A stretch of DNA of 64,000 bases from CAVXGU01 sp963761615 (GTDB taxonomy: Bacteria; Acidobacteriota; Vicinamibacteria; Vicinamibacterales; CAVVIG01), in NCBI GenBank assembly GCA_963761615.1, contig CAVXGU010000003.1, positions 2,170,001 to 2,234,000 on the forward strand, in the 5' to 3' direction. Shown one piece after another: positions 19,770-28,682 of the stretch (within the stretch, counting starts at the first letter, position 1; each line of letters opens with the position of its first letter). Both the position numbers and the translations under genes were made by a program. The notes beneath the pieces are model-generated. The model searched no databases, was not told the origin of the DNA, and saw nothing but the letters and a program-made list of their open reading frames with translations.

Positions 19770-20378
19770 ATGCTACCCCTTACCAAGCGTCAGCGGGAGA
19801 TCCTGGATTACCTCAACGACTTCATCCAGCAGCATGGGTACGCCCCGAGCCTCGAAGAAATCGGGCACCGTTTCGGCCTCTCTTCTCTCGCCACCGTCCA
19901 CAAGCACCTGACCAACCTGCAGGAGAAGGGATTCATCAAGCGCGCCTGGAACCGGAGCCGGTCCGTCGAGCTCATCCCGACGCGCACCGGCGGTCGCGCC
20001 GTCGAGCTTCCCCTGCTGGGCTTCGTCGCCGCCGGCGCGCCGATCGAGGCGATCGCATCGTCGGAAACCATCGCCGTGCCGGAAGACCTCGTCGGCAAGC
20101 GCGACACCTACGTCCTCCGCGTCCGGGGCGACTCGATGATCGACGAGCAGATCCGCGACGGCGACTTCGTCGTCGTCGAGGATCGGAAGACTGCGGCCAG
20201 CGGCGAGATGGTGATTGCCCTGCTGCGCGGCTCGGACGTCACGCTCAAGAAGTTCTACCGCGACGCGAGCGGCAAGATCCGCCTCCAGCCCGCCAACGCC
20301 ACCATGCAGCCGATCTTCGTCGATCCCGACCAGGTCCAGATCCAGGGTGTCGTCGTCGGGGTCATGCGAAAATATTGA
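19770..20378 (+). CDS. lexA: SOS repressor LexA
   Basis: The transcriptional repressor of the DNA-damage response, 202 residues. The winged-helix N-terminus reads LTKRQREILDYLNDFIQQHG, with YAPSLEEIGHRFGLSSLATVHKHL as its recognition region. The autocleavage site is Ala88-Gly89 in VAAGAP, and the S24-peptidase dyad is Ser122 (GDSM) and Lys160. The ATG at 19770 follows a full AAGGAGG. All catalytic residues are present, so RecA-stimulated self-cleavage is expected. The DNA-repair gene nth lies downstream past an inverted-repeat element. Confidence 0.97.
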   Translation: MLPLTKRQREILDYLNDFIQQHGYAPSLEEIGHRFGLSSLATVHKHLTNLQEKGFIKRAWNRSRSVELIPTRTGGRAVELPLLGFVAAGAPIEAIASSETIAVPEDLVGKRDTYVLRVRGDSMIDEQIRDGDFVVVEDRKTAASGEMVIALLRGSDVTLKKFYRDASGKIRLQPANATMQPIFVDPDQVQIQGVVVGVMRKY

Positions 20379-20381
20379 AAA

Positions 20382-20666
20382 GGGCGCCAGGTGCCCGGCA
20401 CCAGGTGCCGGGTGCGCAGGTGCCGGGTGCCGGCAATGCGCCTCGGCGTCCGGGCCCCCCGTCCAGGGATCTTGGCCCGGGCAGCCTGGTAACCTGCCAC
20501 TCCCGCCCCAGCGCGTCCAACACCAGACACTGCCGCCGCCGGCGCCCCTGCACGCGCCCCTGCCGACGCCAGCACATCTGCACTCGACACTTCCGCACCC
20601 AGCACCCGGCACGCCAGCACCCGGTGCCCAGCACCTGGCACTCGGTGCCTGGTGCCCGGCACCCGT
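20382..20666. repeat. Inverted-repeat-bounded, GGTGCC/GGCACC-rich intergenic element
   Basis: The 309-bp gap between lexA and the DUF3467 gene holds no gene I can support. Its left end (20382-20434) is built of degenerate copies of a CAGGTGCCGGGTGC-like unit. Its right end (about 20595-20666) carries the reverse complement in several copies (GCACCCGGCAC, CAGCACCTGGCAC, GGTGCCTGGTGCCCGGCACC). The outer arms could fold into a long imperfect hairpin. The middle is C-rich with scattered CACC and CAGACAC words. This looks like a REPIN- or MITE-like mobile repeat or a decayed array of short palindromes, but its family cannot be named from one copy. Confidence 0.65.
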
Positions 20667-20687
20667 ATCGGCTGCTATAGTGCCCGC

Positions 20688-21011
20688 ATGGCCGATCAGC
20701 CCAAGCAGATCAATTTCACCATCGTCCCCGACGAGCCGGCGAGCACGCCGCGGACCTACGCCAACTTCTGCTCCATCGCGCACACGCCGTTCGACTTCAC
20801 GCTGACCTTCTGCGAAGTGATGCCGCTCTCCGACAAGGAGATCAAGGCCGCCGAAGCCGACCATGTCGTCCGCGCGCCCGTGCGTGCGAAGGTCGTGGTG
20901 CCCGTGCAGTTCGTCCCCAACCTCGTTGCCGCGCTGCAGGAGCACTGGCGCGTGTACTCCGAGTCCTACAACAACCCGGACTGGAACAAGGGCGCGGGCC
21001 CGGTGCATTGA
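20688..21011 (+). CDS. DUF3467-family protein
   Basis: A 107-residue soluble protein: INFTIVPDEPASTPRTYANFCSI at the start, FDFTLTFCEVMP in the middle, and VVVPVQFVPNLVAALQEHWRVY toward the end. This matches the DUF3467 family, small conserved proteins of unknown function. The ATG at 20688 is chosen because the family begins near QINFTI; a TATAGT at 20676-20681 lies just upstream but no -35 is evident. The stop codon overlaps the TTG start of nth, so the two are probably co-translated. Confidence 0.85.
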   Translation: MADQPKQINFTIVPDEPASTPRTYANFCSIAHTPFDFTLTFCEVMPLSDKEIKAAEADHVVRAPVRAKVVVPVQFVPNLVAALQEHWRVYSESYNNPDWNKGAGPVH

Positions 21012-21643
21012 AGACCACCGCCGCGACGCGCCAGATCCTGGACAAGCTCGAGGCGCAGCATCCCGGCGCCGACACCGAGCTCGTCTACCGAGACGCCTAC
21101 GAACTCCTCGTCGCGACGATGCTGTCCGCGCAGTCGACCGATCAGCGGGTCAACCAGGTCACCCCGAAGCTCTTCAAGCGGTACCCCGATGCCGCCGCCC
21201 TCGCGCGTGCCACGCCGGCCAGGCTCGAGCCCCTGATTCACTCGACGGGATTCTTCCGGGCCAAGGCCAGGTCGTTGATCGGCATGGCGCGCACGCTCGT
21301 CGCCGACCACGCCGGCCAGGTGCCCGCTCGCATGGACGACCTGGTGCAGCTCCCCGGCGTCGGACGCAAGACGGCCAACGTGGTCCTCGGGCACGCGCTC
21401 GGAGTGCCGGGCCTGCCCGTGGATCGTCACGTCCTCCGGGTGGCCAACCGCATCGGCCTCGCCGAGTCGGACGATCCCGAGGTCGTCGAACAGCAGCTCT
21501 GCAAGGCCCTGCCCCGCAAGCGGTGGACGCGCGCCTCCGACACCCTGATCCTCCACGGCCGCCGCGTCTGCCGGCCGAAGCCGCTCTGCGCCCAGTGCGC
21601 CGTGGCCGACGACTGCGACTTCTATCGCGCGGCCGCGCGGTGA
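21008..21643 (+). CDS. nth: Endonuclease III (DNA glycosylase/AP lyase)
   Basis: A base-excision repair glycosylase of 211 residues that removes oxidised pyrimidines and cuts at abasic sites. The helix-hairpin-helix LPGVGRKTANVVLG holds the catalytic Lys, and VDRHVLRVANRIGL holds the catalytic Asp. A C-terminal [4Fe-4S] cluster motif is present, but with spacing C-X5-C-X2-C-X5-C; E. coli Nth has six residues in the first gap. The start is TTG, overlapping the upstream stop (TTGA). Its own stop overlaps the next ATG (TGATG). Confidence 0.95.
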   Translation: MKTTAATRQILDKLEAQHPGADTELVYRDAYELLVATMLSAQSTDQRVNQVTPKLFKRYPDAAALARATPARLEPLIHSTGFFRAKARSLIGMARTLVADHAGQVPARMDDLVQLPGVGRKTANVVLGHALGVPGLPVDRHVLRVANRIGLAESDDPEVVEQQLCKALPRKRWTRASDTLILHGRRVCRPKPLCAQCAVADDCDFYRAAAR

Positions 21644-22029
21644 TGGACCGGACGGCGTTCGAAGGGCTCGTCGCCGAGGCGCTCGACTCGATTCCCGGGC
21701 GCTTCCAGCGCGTCATCGAGAACGTGTCGATCGTCGTCGAGGACGAACCCACGCCGGCGCTGCTCGCCGAGATGGGGATCGCGCCGCCGGGCTCCCTCCT
21801 CGGCCTGTACCGGGGCACCCCGCTCACCCGACGATCGTGGGACTACGGCAACGTGCTGCCCGACCAGATCTCCCTGTTCCAGGGCCCCATCGAGCGCGAG
21901 GCCCGCATCTCGGGCGACGTGGTCGCGGTCATCGCGGAGACGCTGATTCACGAGATCGGCCACTACTTCGGGATGAGCGAGGAGCAGATCCAGCACGTCG
22001 AGCGGCACTACTGGCGGAGCCGCCCGTGA
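21643..22029 (+). CDS. Zincin-like metallopeptidase family protein (DUF1025 type)
   Basis: A 128-residue small metallopeptidase-like protein. The zinc motif HEIGHYFG (HExxH) is near residue 107, preceded by AVIAETLI and followed by SEEQIQHVE. The N-terminal half (FEGLVAEALDSIPGRFQRVIENVSIVVED, then GLYRGTPLTRRSW) matches the minigluzincin-type MtfA/DUF1025 family. Activity is not established for most members. The ATG overlaps the nth stop codon, and the stop overlaps the GTG of rsmA, so it is co-translated within a DNA repair/rRNA modification cluster. Confidence 0.88.
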   Translation: MDRTAFEGLVAEALDSIPGRFQRVIENVSIVVEDEPTPALLAEMGIAPPGSLLGLYRGTPLTRRSWDYGNVLPDQISLFQGPIEREARISGDVVAVIAETLIHEIGHYFGMSEEQIQHVERHYWRSRP

Positions 22030-22877
22030 CCCCGCCCGCGCGCAAGCGCTTCGGACAGCACTTCCTCGAAGCGCCGTGGGCCGAGAAGGTCGTCGCCGCC
22101 ATCGCGCCGCGGCCCGACGATCGATTCCTGGAGATCGGCCCCGGGCGCGGCGCGCTGACCGAGCGCCTCGCCGCCAGGGCCGCGCGCGTCGTGGCCGTCG
22201 AGATCGACCGCGACCTGGCCGCCACCCTCGGGGGGCGGCGCCTGCCGAATCTCGTCGTCGTGACGGGCGACTTCCTCCAGCTCGCCCCGACCGACCTCCG
22301 GCACGCCCTGCGGTCCGCCGGGATTCCAGGCGAGGTCAGGGTCGCGGGCAATCTGCCCTACAACGTCGGAGCGCCGATCCTGCTGAGGCTCCGGAACCTG
22401 GCCGCGGAGGGATTCCCGATCTCCGACGCGACGCTCATGCTCCAGCGCGAAGTCGCCGAGCGGCTCATCGCCCCGCCCGGGGGCCGGGAGTATGGCGTGC
22501 TGACGATCCTGGTGCGTTACCGCGCAACCGTCGAGCGGCTCCTCGACCTGCCGCCCGGCGCGTTCCGCCCGGCGCCCAAGGTCCGGTCGACGCTCGTGCG
22601 GATCCGCTTCCGGGATCCGGCCCCGAGGGCTGCGGACGAGGTCCTGCTCGAGCATGTCGTCAAGACCATCTTCAGCCGGCGGCGCAAGACCCTCGCGAAC
22701 GCCCTGTTCGGGATGCCGCCGGGACCGGTGACGGCCGCCGAGGCCCTCTCCCGCACCGGCCTGGACGGCAGGCGCCGGCCGGAGACGCTGTCGGTGGCGG
22801 AGCTGGTCGGCCTGGCGGACGCCTATGCGGCCGCCGGCGGCCCTCCCCTACCCGGTGCTCCCGCAGCTATGTTATAG
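22026..22877 (+). CDS. rsmA: 16S rRNA adenine dimethyltransferase RsmA (KsgA)
   Basis: Dimethylates A1518 and A1519 of 16S rRNA, a late step in small-subunit assembly. The 283-residue protein starts ARKRFGQHFLE, has the SAM motif FLEIGPGRGALTERLA, and the catalytic NLPYNVGAPIL. A C-terminal helical domain follows (IFSRRRKTLANALFG). The GTG start overlaps the metallopeptidase stop (GTGA). The final codons ATG-TTA-TAG contain a TATAGT-like string at the gene end that may be chance. Confidence 0.96.
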   Translation: MTPPARKRFGQHFLEAPWAEKVVAAIAPRPDDRFLEIGPGRGALTERLAARAARVVAVEIDRDLAATLGGRRLPNLVVVTGDFLQLAPTDLRHALRSAGIPGEVRVAGNLPYNVGAPILLRLRNLAAEGFPISDATLMLQREVAERLIAPPGGREYGVLTILVRYRATVERLLDLPPGAFRPAPKVRSTLVRIRFRDPAPRAADEVLLEHVVKTIFSRRRKTLANALFGMPPGPVTAAEALSRTGLDGRRRPETLSVAELVGLADAYAAAGGPPLPGAPAAML

Positions 22878-23045
22878 TTTGCCGCTAAGTATCGGCACGG
22901 TCCGACTTTAGCCGTTCCGTGCGACATCCCGCCCCTTTCACTCAGGCGCACCCAGCAGCCTGACGAGCCGCGGTTGCGGCTCACCTGTGTCCTGCCGATC
23001 CGCCAGGATGTCTGGTCGGACCAGGGTCCGTGTGTTCGTGAACTC

Positions 23046-24698
23046 ATGCTCGAAGTGGTGCCCCTCGGCGGACTCGGTGAGTTCGGCATGAACATGCTCG
23101 CGCTCACGTGGGCCGATACGACGATCGTGGTGGATGCCGGCGTGATGTTCCCCGACCCGGAGCTCCCCGGGGTCGACCGCATCATCCCGGATCTGTCGTA
23201 CCTCGAGGCGCGCGGACCGGCGGCCGCGCTCGTGCTGACGCACGGGCACGAGGATCACATCGGCGGCGTGCCGCACGTGCTGCCGTACATCGACGGTCCC
23301 GTGTACGGGACGCCGTTCACGCTGGCCCTGGTCGAGCCCAAGCTGGAGGAGCACGGCCTGGACCGTGCGGACTCGCTGCGGGCGGTGCGCCCCGGCGCGC
23401 GGGTCGACATCGGCCCCTTCACGATCGAGTTCATCCGCGTCACGCACAGCATGCCCGACTGCGTGGCGCTGGCGATCCATACGCCGGCCGGCACCATCGT
23501 TCACACGGGCGACTTCAAGATCGACCAGACGCCGATCGACGGCGAGCACTTCGACGTGCACCGCTTCGCCGAGCTCGGCCGCGACGGCGTGCTGGCGCTG
23601 TTCGCCGACAGCACCAACGTGGATCGTCCGGGCTTCACGGGCTCGGAGACGGAGGTCGTGGAGGCGTTCGAGGAGATCTTCACGAGCGCCTCGGGGCGTC
23701 TCGTGGTCGCCGCGTTCTCCTCGAGCATCTACCGGATGCAGATCCTCGTAGATCTCGCCTCGCAGTTCGATCGCAAGGTCGCCTTCGTCGGGCGCGGGAT
23801 GGTCGAGAACTCGCAGATCGCACAGCGCCTCGGGTGCCTGAGCATCCCGGCGGGGCTGCAGATCCGCGACGCCGACGTCCCCGGCTATCCCGCCCAGGAC
23901 GTGCTCTGCCTGACCACGGGGTCCCAGGGCGAGCCGTACTCGGCGCTGTCACGGATCGCGATCGACGACCACCGCCACGTGAAGGTGGGCGACGGCGACA
24001 CGGTCGTCCTGTCGGCGCGGGAGATCCCCGGAAACGAAAAGGCGATCGGTCGGGTGATCAACCACCTCGCGCGCCGGGGCGCGCGCGTGATCCACGAGGG
24101 GCTCAAGCACGTCCACGTCTCGGGGCACGCCAGCGTGGAGGAGCTCAAGCTCATGCTGTCGCTCGTGCGGCCCCGCTACTTCGTGCCGATTCACGGCGAG
24201 TACCGCCAGCTCGCGCGGCACGCGCAGGTCGCGGCCCGCGTCTTCGCCGGGCGGGCGCCGCGGCCGGAGATCTTCGTGCTCGAGAACGGCGACGTGCTCC
24301 ACCTCGACGCCGAGGGCGCGCGCCTCGCTGGCAAGGCGCCGGTCGGGCGCATCCTCATCGACGGCACGCTCACGGGCGAAATCGGCGACGAGGTCCTCCG
24401 CGACCGGCGGCACCTGGCCGAGGACGGCCTGGTCGTTCCCGTGCTCGCCATCAACCGGCAGACGGGCGCGCTCGAGGGCGTGCCCGACATCATCACGCGC
24501 GGTTTCGTAATGGAGGACGCCCAGGCGCTGCTCGCCGACGGGGCGCGCGTGCTGAGCGACGTGATCGAGCAGTCGAGCCTCGAGGAGCGCACCGACCAGG
24601 GGCTGATCAAGGAGAAGCTCCGCCTCGAGCTGCGGCGGTTTCTGAGGAAGCGTTCGGGACGGCGGCCCTTCGTGCTGCCCGTCATCATGGAGATCTGA
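23046..24698 (+). CDS. rnj: Ribonuclease J
   Basis: A metallo-beta-lactamase/beta-CASP RNase with 5'-3' exonuclease and endonuclease activity, 550 residues from the chosen start. The zinc motif is HGHEDHIGG near residue 65, followed by VTHSMPDC and HTGDFKID. The beta-CASP part includes FSSSIYRMQ and a C-terminal HVSGHAS with PIHGEYRQL. The family begins MLEVVPLGGLGEFGMN, so ATG 23046 is preferred over a longer form starting at TTG 22974. No clear ribosome site precedes it. The 168-bp gap from rsmA contains a GCACGG/CCGTGC hairpin (22895-22922). ftsK follows after three bases. Confidence 0.95.
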   Translation: MLEVVPLGGLGEFGMNMLALTWADTTIVVDAGVMFPDPELPGVDRIIPDLSYLEARGPAAALVLTHGHEDHIGGVPHVLPYIDGPVYGTPFTLALVEPKLEEHGLDRADSLRAVRPGARVDIGPFTIEFIRVTHSMPDCVALAIHTPAGTIVHTGDFKIDQTPIDGEHFDVHRFAELGRDGVLALFADSTNVDRPGFTGSETEVVEAFEEIFTSASGRLVVAAFSSSIYRMQILVDLASQFDRKVAFVGRGMVENSQIAQRLGCLSIPAGLQIRDADVPGYPAQDVLCLTTGSQGEPYSALSRIAIDDHRHVKVGDGDTVVLSAREIPGNEKAIGRVINHLARRGARVIHEGLKHVHVSGHASVEELKLMLSLVRPRYFVPIHGEYRQLARHAQVAARVFAGRAPRPEIFVLENGDVLHLDAEGARLAGKAPVGRILIDGTLTGEIGDEVLRDRRHLAEDGLVVPVLAINRQTGALEGVPDIITRGFVMEDAQALLADGARVLSDVIEQSSLEERTDQGLIKEKLRLELRRFLRKRSGRRPFVLPVIMEI

Positions 24699-24701
24699 GC
24701 C

Positions 24702-27011
24702 GTGACCCGATCGACCCTGTCCCGGCGTCTGAGCGAGGTCCTGGGCGTGGCGCTGTTCGCCGTGGCCCTCATCTGGCTGATCTCGCTCGTCAGCTACTCG
24801 CCGACCGACCCGGTGTGGTTCTTCAGCACCGGGGCGCGGCTCGCGCCGGCCAACTTCGCGGGACGCGTCGGCGCCTTTCTCGCCGAGGCGTCCTTCCAGC
24901 TCTTCGGCTACACCGCCTACCTGATTCCCCTGCTCGTGGCGATGATCGGCTGGCACTTCTTCTGGTGCCAGGCGTTCGACGCGCCGGGCACCAAGGCGTC
25001 CGGCGCCGTCCTCCTGCTGGCGTGCCTCAGCGCGTTTCTCAGCCTCGCCTTCGGCACGCTCCAGATTGCCGGCAAGGTGTTCCCGGGCGGCGGCTACGCC
25101 GGCGACTGGCTCGCCGCCGAGCTCTCGGACTACTTCAACCGCACGGGCTCGCTCATCATCATCGTCACGCTCATCTTCCTCGCGGTGATCGCCTCCACGC
25201 AGCTCTCGCTGGGGCGCCTGTTCTCCGACCTCAGCGCGGCCGCCGCGGGCGGCTTCAAGCGTCGTCTCGAGGACCTGCGCGCGCGGCGCGAGGAGCGGCG
25301 CCGCGAGAAGCAGCGGCGCGAGGTCATCGCCAAGCACACCAAGGCGGGCGCGCCGCCGCCGCCCGCGACCGCCCCCGAGCCGCCGCCCGCCCGCCCGGCG
25401 CCGCGCAAGCGCGAAGCCGCGCCGGCCGCTGCCCCGGTCTTCGGCGCGCTCAAGTCGCTGGCCTCGCCCAAGCCGCCGCGTGTCACCCTCCCGGAGCCGC
25501 CGCTGCCCCTGCCCGATCCCGAGCCCCTCACCAAGGCGCCCGCCGAGCGGCGCAAGGGCGACTACGCGCTGCCGCCGCTCGCCCTGCTCGACGCGAGCCG
25601 CGCCGAGCGCAAGATCGACGAGCGCGAGCTCATGGAAGGCGCGCGGCTGCTCGAGGAGAAGAGCCGCGAGTTCTCGGTGGAAGGGCGCGTCGTCCAAATC
25701 CATCCCGGGCCGGTCGTCACCACGTACGAGTTCAAGCCGGACGCCGGCGTGAAGTACTCGAAGATCACCGGCCTCGCCGAGGACCTCTGCCTCGCCATGC
25801 AGGCGGAGTCGGTGCTGATCGACCGGATCCCCGGCAAGTCCACCGTCGGGATCCAGATTCCGAACCGCAACCGCGAGCAGATCTCGCTGCGCGAGCTCCT
25901 GGAATCGGAGGTCTACCGGCGCTCGACGTCCAAGCTGTCGCTCGCCCTCGGCAAGACCATCCACGGCGAGCCGTTCGTCGCCGATCTGGCCGCGATGCCG
26001 CACCTGCTCATCGCGGGTTCCACGGGCGCGGGCAAGTCGGTCGGCATCAACGGCATGCTCACCAGCGTCCTCTACCGGGCGACGCCCGACGATGTCCGAC
26101 TGATCATGATCGACCCTAAGCGCCTCGAGCTCGGGATGTACGAGGACATCCCGCACCTGCTCACGCCCGTGGTCGTGGACCCCAAGCAGGCCGCGAACGC
26201 CCTCCGGTGGGCCGTCCGGGAGATGGAGGAGCGCTACAAGACGCTGGCCGCCGAGGGCGTCCGCAACATCGAGCAGTACAACCGGAACATCCAGCACGCC
26301 CTCGCCGAGGGCGGCGACGCGGCCAAGGCCGAGATGCCCCGCTCCCTCCCCTTCATCGTCGTGGTGATTGACGAGCTCGCCGACCTCATGATGGTGGCGA
26401 GCAACGAGGTCGAGGAGTCGATCGCCCGGCTCGCGCAGATGGCGCGTGCCGTGGGCATCCACCTGATCCTGGCGACGCAGCGCCCCTCGGTCGACGTCAT
26501 CACCGGCCTCATCAAGGCGAACCTCCCGGCGCGCATCTCCTTCCGCGTCTCGTCGAAGATCGACTCGCGCACCATTCTCGACTCGAACGGCGCCGAGCAG
26601 CTCCTCGGACGCGGCGACATGCTGTTCATGCCCCCGGCCTCGTCTCGGCTCGTCCGTCTGCACGGGCCGTACATCTCCGAGCAGGAGACGGCCCGCCTCG
26701 CCAGCTACCTCCGCAAGCAGGGCAAGCCGACCTACGACGAGTCCATCACGGCCGACGAGAAGACCTCGGCCGAGGGCATCGAGATGGACAAGGACGACCT
26801 GTACGACGAGGCCGCCCGCATTGTCGTCCAGAGCGGGCAGGCCTCGATCTCGTACCTGCAGCGCCGGCTGCGCATCGGCTTCAGCCGCGCCGCACGCCTC
26901 GTCGACATGATGGAGATGGAAGGCCTCGTCTCGCCCGCCGCGGGCGGCAAGGCCCGCGAGGTGCTGGTCGACAAGCACTACTTCGAGGAAGTGGACGCAC
27001 AGCTGCGATGA
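24702..27011 (+). CDS. ftsK: DNA translocase FtsK/SpoIIIE
   Basis: A septal DNA pump that clears and aligns chromosome ends at division, 769 residues. Four to five N-terminal membrane segments lie between residues 10 and 170. A charged Pro/Ala-rich linker of about 100 residues (170-285) follows, shorter than the one in E. coli FtsK. The motor has Walker A IAGSTGAGKSVGIN and Walker B FIVVVIDELADLMM. A C-terminal gamma winged helix (VQSGQASISYLQRRLRIGFSRA) would read KOPS-type polarity sequences. The start is GTG. The stop overlaps the amidase ATG (ATGA). Confidence 0.96.
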   Translation: MTRSTLSRRLSEVLGVALFAVALIWLISLVSYSPTDPVWFFSTGARLAPANFAGRVGAFLAEASFQLFGYTAYLIPLLVAMIGWHFFWCQAFDAPGTKASGAVLLLACLSAFLSLAFGTLQIAGKVFPGGGYAGDWLAAELSDYFNRTGSLIIIVTLIFLAVIASTQLSLGRLFSDLSAAAAGGFKRRLEDLRARREERRREKQRREVIAKHTKAGAPPPPATAPEPPPARPAPRKREAAPAAAPVFGALKSLASPKPPRVTLPEPPLPLPDPEPLTKAPAERRKGDYALPPLALLDASRAERKIDERELMEGARLLEEKSREFSVEGRVVQIHPGPVVTTYEFKPDAGVKYSKITGLAEDLCLAMQAESVLIDRIPGKSTVGIQIPNRNREQISLRELLESEVYRRSTSKLSLALGKTIHGEPFVADLAAMPHLLIAGSTGAGKSVGINGMLTSVLYRATPDDVRLIMIDPKRLELGMYEDIPHLLTPVVVDPKQAANALRWAVREMEERYKTLAAEGVRNIEQYNRNIQHALAEGGDAAKAEMPRSLPFIVVVIDELADLMMVASNEVEESIARLAQMARAVGIHLILATQRPSVDVITGLIKANLPARISFRVSSKIDSRTILDSNGAEQLLGRGDMLFMPPASSRLVRLHGPYISEQETARLASYLRKQGKPTYDESITADEKTSAEGIEMDKDDLYDEAARIVVQSGQASISYLQRRLRIGFSRAARLVDMMEMEGLVSPAAGGKAREVLVDKHYFEEVDAQLR

Positions 27012-28672
27012 TCGCGCAGGCCGTCTCCCGCCGCCTCGTGCTCGGGCTCGCCGTCGTGGCGGCCATGGCGGGAGTCGTGCACGCGCAGGACGAGGCCGGC
27101 GACCTGTACCAGGCGGCGCTCGTGCGCGAACAGGCCGCCCGCGCCGCCCTGGCGTCCGACGATGGCCAGGACGCCGTGCTGGGCGAGGTGCGCCACGCGG
27201 TCGCGGCCTACGAGGAGATCGTCCGGCGCTTCCCGCGCAGCGGGTACTGCGACAACGCCCTCTGGAACGGCGGCGTGCTGTCGCTCGACGCCTACGACCT
27301 GTTCGGAGAGGCGCGCGAGAAGACCACCGGCACCAGGCTGCTCGAGTGGCTGCAGAAGGAATACCCGCACAGCCGGCTGCTGACGGGAGTGCCCGCGCAG
27401 CTGGCGCGCGCCACGCGCGACCAGAGCCAGATCGCCACGATCAGGACCGTGGACCGGACGATTCTGCCCGAAGGCGTGCGCGTCACCATCCACCTGAACG
27501 CCGAGGTGCCCTTTCACGAGGAATGGCTCGACACCCCGCCGCGGCTCTACATCGACTTCTCGTCGGCGCGGGCGGCGCCGACGCTCCGCGATCGCACCAT
27601 CCGCTTCGACGGCGACACCGACGTCGTCCACCAGATCCGGCTGGGCCGCCATCCGAACAACACCACGCGCGTCGTGCTGGACGCCCAGGGCGTCGGGAAC
27701 TACAGCGTCTATCCGCTGTACGACCCGTTCACCCTCGTCGTCGACGTCACGCCGCGCCGGCCCGCGGTGCGTGCGGCGAGCTTCGAACTGCCCGCCCCGG
27801 CGAGGCCGGCCGCGGCGGCTCCGCCGGCGGCCCCGGCACTGCCCGCCGCGGCGCTCGCCACGACGGCTGCGGCGTTGCCGGCGACGCCGCCCTCGACGCC
27901 GCCCGACCCCGCGCCGGCCCCCACGCCGCCCCAGGCCAACGGCCGCGGCGGGTTCTCGTTCGCCCGCCAGCTCGGCCTCGGGATTTCCCGGATCGTCATC
28001 GATCCGGGGCATGGGGGACACGACCCCGGCGCGCAGGCCAACGGCGTCAGCGAGGCGGACCTGGTCCTGGACGTGGCGCTGCGGCTGGAGAAGCTGCTCA
28101 AGAAGACACCCGGTCTCGAGGTGATCCTGACGCGACGCTCCGACACGTTCGTTCCGCTCGAGGAGCGCACGGCCATCGCGAACCGCGAAGGCGCGGACCT
28201 GTTCCTCTCGATTCACGCCAACGCGAGCCAAAACCCGAAGGCCAGCGGCATCGAGACGTACTTCCTCAACTTCGCCACGACCCTCAGCGCCAAGGCAGTG
28301 GCCGCGCGCGAGAACGCGGCATCGGGCGAGACCATGGGCGACCTGCCGGACTTCGTGCGGTCGATCGCGCTCAATAACAAGCTGGACGAGTCGCGCGACT
28401 TCGCGACCCAGGTACAGCAGTCGCTCGTGGAGCACCTGCGCGCCGGCAATCAGTCGGTGAAGGACCTCGGCGTGAAGCAGGCGCCGTTCGTCGTGCTCAT
28501 CGGCGCGGCGATGCCGAGCGTGCTCTCGGAAATCTCGTTCGTGACCAACCCGCAGGAAGCCAGGCTCCTCAAGACCGGCGCCTACCGCCAGCGGATTGCC
28601 GAGGCGCTCTACAACGCCCTCCTCAAGTACCAGATGTCCCTGGGCGACACGCAGACGGTCGCCCAGCAGTAG
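27008..28672 (+). CDS. amiC: N-acetylmuramoyl-L-alanine amidase (AMIN + Amidase_3, AmiC type)
   Basis: A secreted peptidoglycan amidase of 554 residues that cuts stem peptides from glycan strands. In order: signal peptide (1-26, ending VVHAQ), a tetratricopeptide-like helical region (30-130), an AMIN domain (about 145-245), a Pro/Ala-rich linker, and a zinc Amidase_3 domain with IDPGHGGHDPGA, then a downstream DLFLSIHANAS and a final LSEISFVTN (catalytic Glu). The N-terminal helical part before AMIN is extra compared with E. coli AmiC. Its ATG overlaps the ftsK stop, linking DNA clearance and septum splitting on one transcript. Confidence 0.93.
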   Translation: MIAQAVSRRLVLGLAVVAAMAGVVHAQDEAGDLYQAALVREQAARAALASDDGQDAVLGEVRHAVAAYEEIVRRFPRSGYCDNALWNGGVLSLDAYDLFGEAREKTTGTRLLEWLQKEYPHSRLLTGVPAQLARATRDQSQIATIRTVDRTILPEGVRVTIHLNAEVPFHEEWLDTPPRLYIDFSSARAAPTLRDRTIRFDGDTDVVHQIRLGRHPNNTTRVVLDAQGVGNYSVYPLYDPFTLVVDVTPRRPAVRAASFELPAPARPAAAAPPAAPALPAAALATTAAALPATPPSTPPDPAPAPTPPQANGRGGFSFARQLGLGISRIVIDPGHGGHDPGAQANGVSEADLVLDVALRLEKLLKKTPGLEVILTRRSDTFVPLEERTAIANREGADLFLSIHANASQNPKASGIETYFLNFATTLSAKAVAARENAASGETMGDLPDFVRSIALNNKLDESRDFATQVQQSLVEHLRAGNQSVKDLGVKQAPFVVLIGAAMPSVLSEISFVTNPQEARLLKTGAYRQRIAEALYNALLKYQMSLGDTQTVAQQ

Positions 28673-28682
28673 TCGTCGCGCG

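Noticed and set aside
20382..20666. Short reading frames on both strands inside the lexA-DUF3467 gap
   Set aside because: They are low-complexity products of the repeats without start signals or motifs.
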